Shown in pieces: positions 3,763 through 6,378 of a stretch of 6,378 nt of DNA. The stretch comes from JBAXGW01 sp037139195 (GTDB lineage: Bacteria > Bacteroidota > Bacteroidia > Bacteroidales > JAHJDW01): positions 1-6,378 of the forward strand of contig JBAXGW010000127.1 in the NCBI GenBank assembly GCA_037139195.1. Reading direction: 5' to 3'. The position numbers and the translations under genes are program-made. The notes under the pieces are model-generated. The model made no database searches. It was not told the origin of the DNA and saw nothing but the letters and a program-made list of their open reading frames with translations. Numbering within the stretch: the stretch's first letter is position 1; the number at the start of each line of letters is the position of its first letter.

Positions 3763-6378
3763 TTATAAAATTAATGTTACAACTCCTGTGAAATGATGTT
3801 TTATTCCATCTTTTTCCTTAATGTCAATTACCCAGTTGTATACATCTTGTTTAGAGGTCTTGCCTTGGAATTTTCCATCCCAGTGTTTTGTGATATCAGT
3901 TGTAGAAAAAACCAATTCTCCCCATCTATCATAAATTTCTAGTTTGTAATAGTTTTCGTCATAACCTACACCCTGAGGGCCAAATGTTTCATTGGCAAAG
4001 TCTCCATTAGGCGTAAACGCATTTGGAATGTAAATAGCAAAATCCTCTCTAATTAAAATAGTTTTTTGTACCGAGTCTTTACAACCATATTCTGTTTCTG
4101 CTAAAAGTGTAATTGTATAATTCCCAGTGTGTTGATAAGTGTGTGAAGGTGATTCTAAATTAGAATAATTATCACTAGTATAGAAATCTCCAAAATCCCA
4201 ACTCCATGCTACAATATTTGATGATGATCCAGAAGGATAAAATGTAATATTTGAATTTTCTAGCGAACCTACTTCCGGCAAATTATAAAATTCGGCTTGG
4301 GGTAGTGGGTATCCAGTAATCATGCTGTTATTTGTTAATGAATTTACACAACCATTAGATCCTTCAATTGTTAGGGACACATTATAGGAGTTTGCTTCAT
4401 TATAAACATGAGTAGGATTTTGAACTAATGATGAATTTGAACCCGATGTCGGATCTCCAAAATTCCATGTCCATGAAGTAGCATCTGGAGAAATATCTGT
4501 AAATTGAACAGAAACAGGAATACATCCAGCCGTTGGATTTGCACTAAATGCAACAAGTGGTAATGGCATTACTTCTACTTGCATTGTGGAAGAATCAGAG
4601 TAACATCCGTTTTCAATAACATACAAACTAACATTATATGTGCCAGGTGTGTCCCATGTGGCCGTATAAGGTCCTTGGTTGGCTCCTGTTGTAGCAGTTG
4701 TTCCAGAAAAATTCCAATGATAACCTGCTGTTGAGCTTGCAGTGCCCGTATAAACAATTTGCGATGGTTCATTTACGCAGACAGGTGTTTGAACTTGGAA
4801 TGTAGATGTTGGTTTAGGATAAACCACTACCGTTTTATTTGTTACTATAGAAGTGCAGTTGTTTTCTGATACAGTTAATGAAATATCATAAGTTCCAGGT
4901 GTATCCCACTGAATTTGAAATGGTCCTTGTCCCGATCCTGATAATACAGTTGCTCCTGCAAAATTCCAATAATATGATGCATTTATGCTTGCTCCTCCAG
5001 TATATATAATGTTAGACGAATTGTAAACGCATATTGGTGAACTAGCTGTGAAGGTCGAAAGCGGTATAGGATTTACTGTAATTGGTTGTGAAGTGATTGG
5101 TGATGTACAGCCGTTTTCAGTTACTGCTAACGTAATATTAAAAGTTCCTGCAGTATTCCAATGTACTTCATAAGGACCTTGTCCTGAACCAGATGTTATA
5201 ACTCCTCCTCCAAAATTCCACGTATATGTTGCTGATGGAGATGCACTTCCTGTATATGAAATTGATGCATCTTCTCCTTGACATACTGGAGAATTAAATG
5301 TGAAGCTTGATGTTGGTATAGGATTTACATTTATTGTTGCAGATGCTGTATTTGTACATCCGTTAGCAACTCCTGTTACAGTTATTATTGAGGTAGTAGT
5401 TGGTGACAATGTAATTGAATTGGTTAGTTCTCCAGTTGACCATGAATAACTAGTGCCAATTACAGAGCTTAATCCTGTTAGTGTTTGGCTTGATCCAATG
5501 CAAATAGAAGATATAGCAGGGGTTATTGAAACAGTAGGAATAGGATTTACTGTAATTACAGTATATGCAGTGTCTTTGCAATTATTTAAAGTTCCCACTA
5601 CACTTATTGTTGTTGTTGTATTAGGAGTGAATGATGCTGGATTAGCAGTTGAACCTCCAGACCATAACCAAGTGGTACCAGGTAATGTTGAACTTGCTGT
5701 TAATAATTGTGTTGAACCATTGCAAATTGATGGTGCCGTGGGTAAAATTGAAACAATTGGAACAGGATTAACCGTAACAACAGAGAAAGATACATTTTTA
5801 CATCCATTCACAGTTCCTGTAACATAAATATTTGTTGTGCTTGTAGGACTAAATGAAGATGGATTAAGCGTTGAACCACCAGTCCATTCGTATGTTGTAC
5901 CTGTAACAGTACTAGATGCAGTGAGTATTTGCGTTGAACCAGCACATATAGAAGCTGAAGCAGGGTCTACATTAATTGTCGGGGTTGGATTGACGGTAAC
6001 AATAACAGGTTTTATATCATAGCATCCAAAGCTTGTTGTTCCTTTTATATAGTATGTCCCGTTTGTTGCTGCTGCTGGTGTTGAATATGATGATGTTGCA
6101 GATGCATTTGTCCAATATGTGTATGATAATCCTGTTGTAGAGCCTGTTGTAATTGCAGTTGCTGTTATATCTACTGTTAATGGAGAACAAACCGGTGCTG
6201 GATTTGTTACCGTAACATTAGGAGCCGGATTTATTGTTACTATAATAACTTCTCTTGGACCTTCGCAACCAGCAATAGTTTGTGATACATAATAACTAGT
6301 TGTTCCAGCTGTTGATGTTGAAGGAATAGGTGCAGTAGTAGAAGCAGTTCCTCCAGTAGCATTTGTTCCATACCAATT
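3763..6378 (-). CDS. Large Ig/PKD-repeat surface protein with T9SS (gliding-motility-associated) C-terminal domain, 5'-truncated by window edge
   Basis: The frame is open from the right edge to a TAA at 3763-3765, giving 871 residues; the true start lies outside. Counting from the edge, residues 1-50 are the end of an Ig-like domain (WYG...ATGGT...YYVSQ...GCE, like Bacteroidota Ig_7 modules). Residues 51-130 are another Ig-like module (YWTNASAT...GTYYIKG). Next come three 74-residue Ig-like repeats (131-352), three 84-residue PKD-like repeats with WNF and GQGP motifs (353-604), and two PKD domains with W-N/D-FGD (605-690, 691-779). Residues 780-871 are a CHU_C-type sorting domain beginning near IPNAFTPNGD and ending GVVTLIL. 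From family knowledge such proteins are exported by T9SS and anchored or released at the surface; an adhesin or structural role is inferred. Almost every module has two cysteines. A terminator follows 34 bases after the stop. The frame is intact with no interruptions. Confidence 0.95.
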   Translation of the reverse strand, partial: NWYGTNATGGTASTTAPIPSTSTAGTTSYYVSQTIAGCEGPREVIIVTINPAPNVTVTNPAPVCSPLTVDITATAITTGSTTGLSYTYWTNASATSSYSTPAAATNGTYYIKGTTSFGCYDIKPVIVTVNPTPTINVDPASASICAGSTQILTASSTVTGTTYEWTGGSTLNPSSFSPTSTTNIYVTGTVNGCKNVSFSVVTVNPVPIVSILPTAPSICNGSTQLLTASSTLPGTTWLWSGGSTANPASFTPNTTTTISVVGTLNNCKDTAYTVITVNPIPTVSITPAISSICIGSSQTLTGLSSVIGTSYSWSTGELTNSITLSPTTTSIITVTGVANGCTNTASATINVNPIPTSSFTFNSPVCQGEDASISYTGSASPSATYTWNFGGGVITSGSGQGPYEVHWNTAGTFNITLAVTENGCTSPITSQPITVNPIPLSTFTASSPICVYNSSNIIYTGGASINASYYWNFAGATVLSGSGQGPFQIQWDTPGTYDISLTVSENNCTSIVTNKTVVVYPKPTSTFQVQTPVCVNEPSQIVYTGTASSTAGYHWNFSGTTATTGANQGPYTATWDTPGTYNVSLYVIENGCYSDSSTMQVEVMPLPLVAFSANPTAGCIPVSVQFTDISPDATSWTWNFGDPTSGSNSSLVQNPTHVYNEANSYNVSLTIEGSNGCVNSLTNNSMITGYPLPQAEFYNLPEVGSLENSNITFYPSGSSSNIVAWSWDFGDFYTSDNYSNLESPSHTYQHTGNYTITLLAETEYGCKDSVQKTILIREDFAIYIPNAFTPNGDFANETFGPQGVGYDENYYKLEIYDRWGELVFSTTDITKHWDGKFQGKTSKQDVYNWVIDIKEKDGIKHHFTGVVTLIL
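3766..4041 (-). other. T9SS type B (gliding-motility-associated, CHU_C-like) C-terminal sorting domain
   Basis: These are the last 92 residues of the large protein. Visible family marks are IPNAFTPNGD followed by NETFGP, then YYKLEIYDRWGELVFST, a W-DG pair, YNWVIDIKEKDG and the terminal FTGVVTLIL. This order is typical of the gliding-motility-associated C-terminal domain, which directs periplasmic cargo through the type IX translocon. It is distinct from the shorter type A Por_Secre_tail. The domain has no cysteine. It is the best evidence both for the host phylum and for the protein's destination. Confidence 0.93.
4042..4566 (-). repeat. Two canonical PKD domains before the sorting domain
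   Basis: The units are 4309-4566 (86 residues) and 4042-4308 (89 residues). The first has WTWNFGD, NPTHVYNEANSYNVSLT and a final NGC. The second has WSWDFGD, SPSHTY, TGNYTITLLAETEYGC. These are the W-x-FGD and HTY...G-Y-V-TL hallmarks of PKD domains, which are beta-sandwich spacers in surface proteins. The second lacks the first cysteine seen in the other modules, so its GC cysteine has no obvious partner; this is common in the last PKD before a gliding-type C-terminal domain. Confidence 0.85.
4567..5322 (-). repeat. Three tandem PKD-like protein repeats, 84 residues (252 bp) each
   Basis: The units are 5071-5322, 4819-5070 and 4567-4818. Each begins P-x-P and contains P(V/I)C near residue 13, YTG(S/G/T)AS, a WNF core in place of the canonical PKD WDFGDG, then G(S/A)(G/N)QGP, W(N/D)T(A/P)GT(F/Y) and ENGC or ENNC. 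All three are exactly 84 residues long. They directly follow the 74-residue block and precede two more canonical PKD domains. The assignment to a PKD-like fold is inferred from the WNF and GTY-x-(I/V)-(T/S)-L pattern. Confidence 0.85.
5323..5988 (-). repeat. Three tandem Ig-like protein repeats, 74 residues (222 bp) each
   Basis: The units are 5767-5988, 5545-5766 and 5323-5544. Each starts P-x-P, has SIC-x-GS(S/T)Q near residue 16, a W(T/S)GG or WSTGE core, and ends NGC or NNC...V(T/N)VN. All three are exactly 74 residues long with no indel, and each carries two cysteines about 48 residues apart. The nucleotide sequences have diverged clearly, so the duplications look old or the units have been diversified. 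The exact length is counted directly from the translation; the Ig-like fold is inferred from similarity to common Bacteroidota surface repeats. Confidence 0.85.

Noticed and set aside
4575..4772. Minus-strand 65-residue open frame in another register inside the PKD gene
   Set aside because: It lies fully within the 84-residue repeat block of the large gene, in a different frame, with a composition unlike a real protein.
5809..5811. GTG at 5809-5811 as the start of the large PKD protein
   Set aside because: The same frame continues upstream without a stop to the window edge and encodes matching Ig-like modules. The GTG is an internal valine in the middle of a repeat.
5453..6022. Plus-strand open frames of 124 and 61 residues opposite the Ig-like repeats
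   Set aside because: They are exactly antisense to well-supported repeat-coding sequence. Their own apparent repetition (for example EPP..H..VVP) mirrors the 74-residue units. They have no signal, domain or leader.

Overview
The window looks like a chromosomal stretch from a member of the Bacteroidota, probably a Flavobacteriales-like lineage. The DNA is AT-rich, the start codons have A-rich leaders with no clear Shine-Dalgarno sequence, and the signal peptides end in YSQ or FAQ. One gene ends in the gliding-motility-associated (CHU_C-type, type B) C-terminal sorting domain of the type IX secretion system (T9SS). All supported genes lie on the minus strand, so transcription runs from high to low coordinates. 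No RNA gene, mobile element or CRISPR array was seen.

In the direction of transcription: (1) 6378 to 3763 is the 3' part of a large modular surface protein that enters from beyond the right edge. Its 871 visible residues are a chain of Ig-like, PKD-like and PKD modules joined by P-x-P linkers, ending in the T9SS sorting domain. (2) A strong intrinsic terminator (3702-3729) closes that unit. (3) 3582 to 3205 encodes a 125-residue secreted protein that I do not recognise. (4) After only 46 bases, 3158 to the left edge encodes a second very large secreted protein, with 1052 codons visible and no stop. It carries a signal peptide, two CUB domains, a Cys-rich recurrent module, Ig-like modules, a reelin-repeat-like module that seems inserted in an Ig-like domain, and three Ig-like repeats with an exact 77-residue start-to-start spacing. 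Its C-terminus lies outside the window.

The two large proteins are most likely exported adhesins or cell-surface proteins delivered by T9SS. The small gene probably shares a transcript with the second large gene, since no terminator separates them. I see no enzyme, defence system or clearly new system. The points most worth checking are the nested Ig/reelin-like arrangement, the unequal calcium-ligand sets of the two CUB domains, the equal-length repeat blocks, and the unrecognised small secreted partner. Most plus-strand open frames are antisense shadows of the repeat-coding genes.
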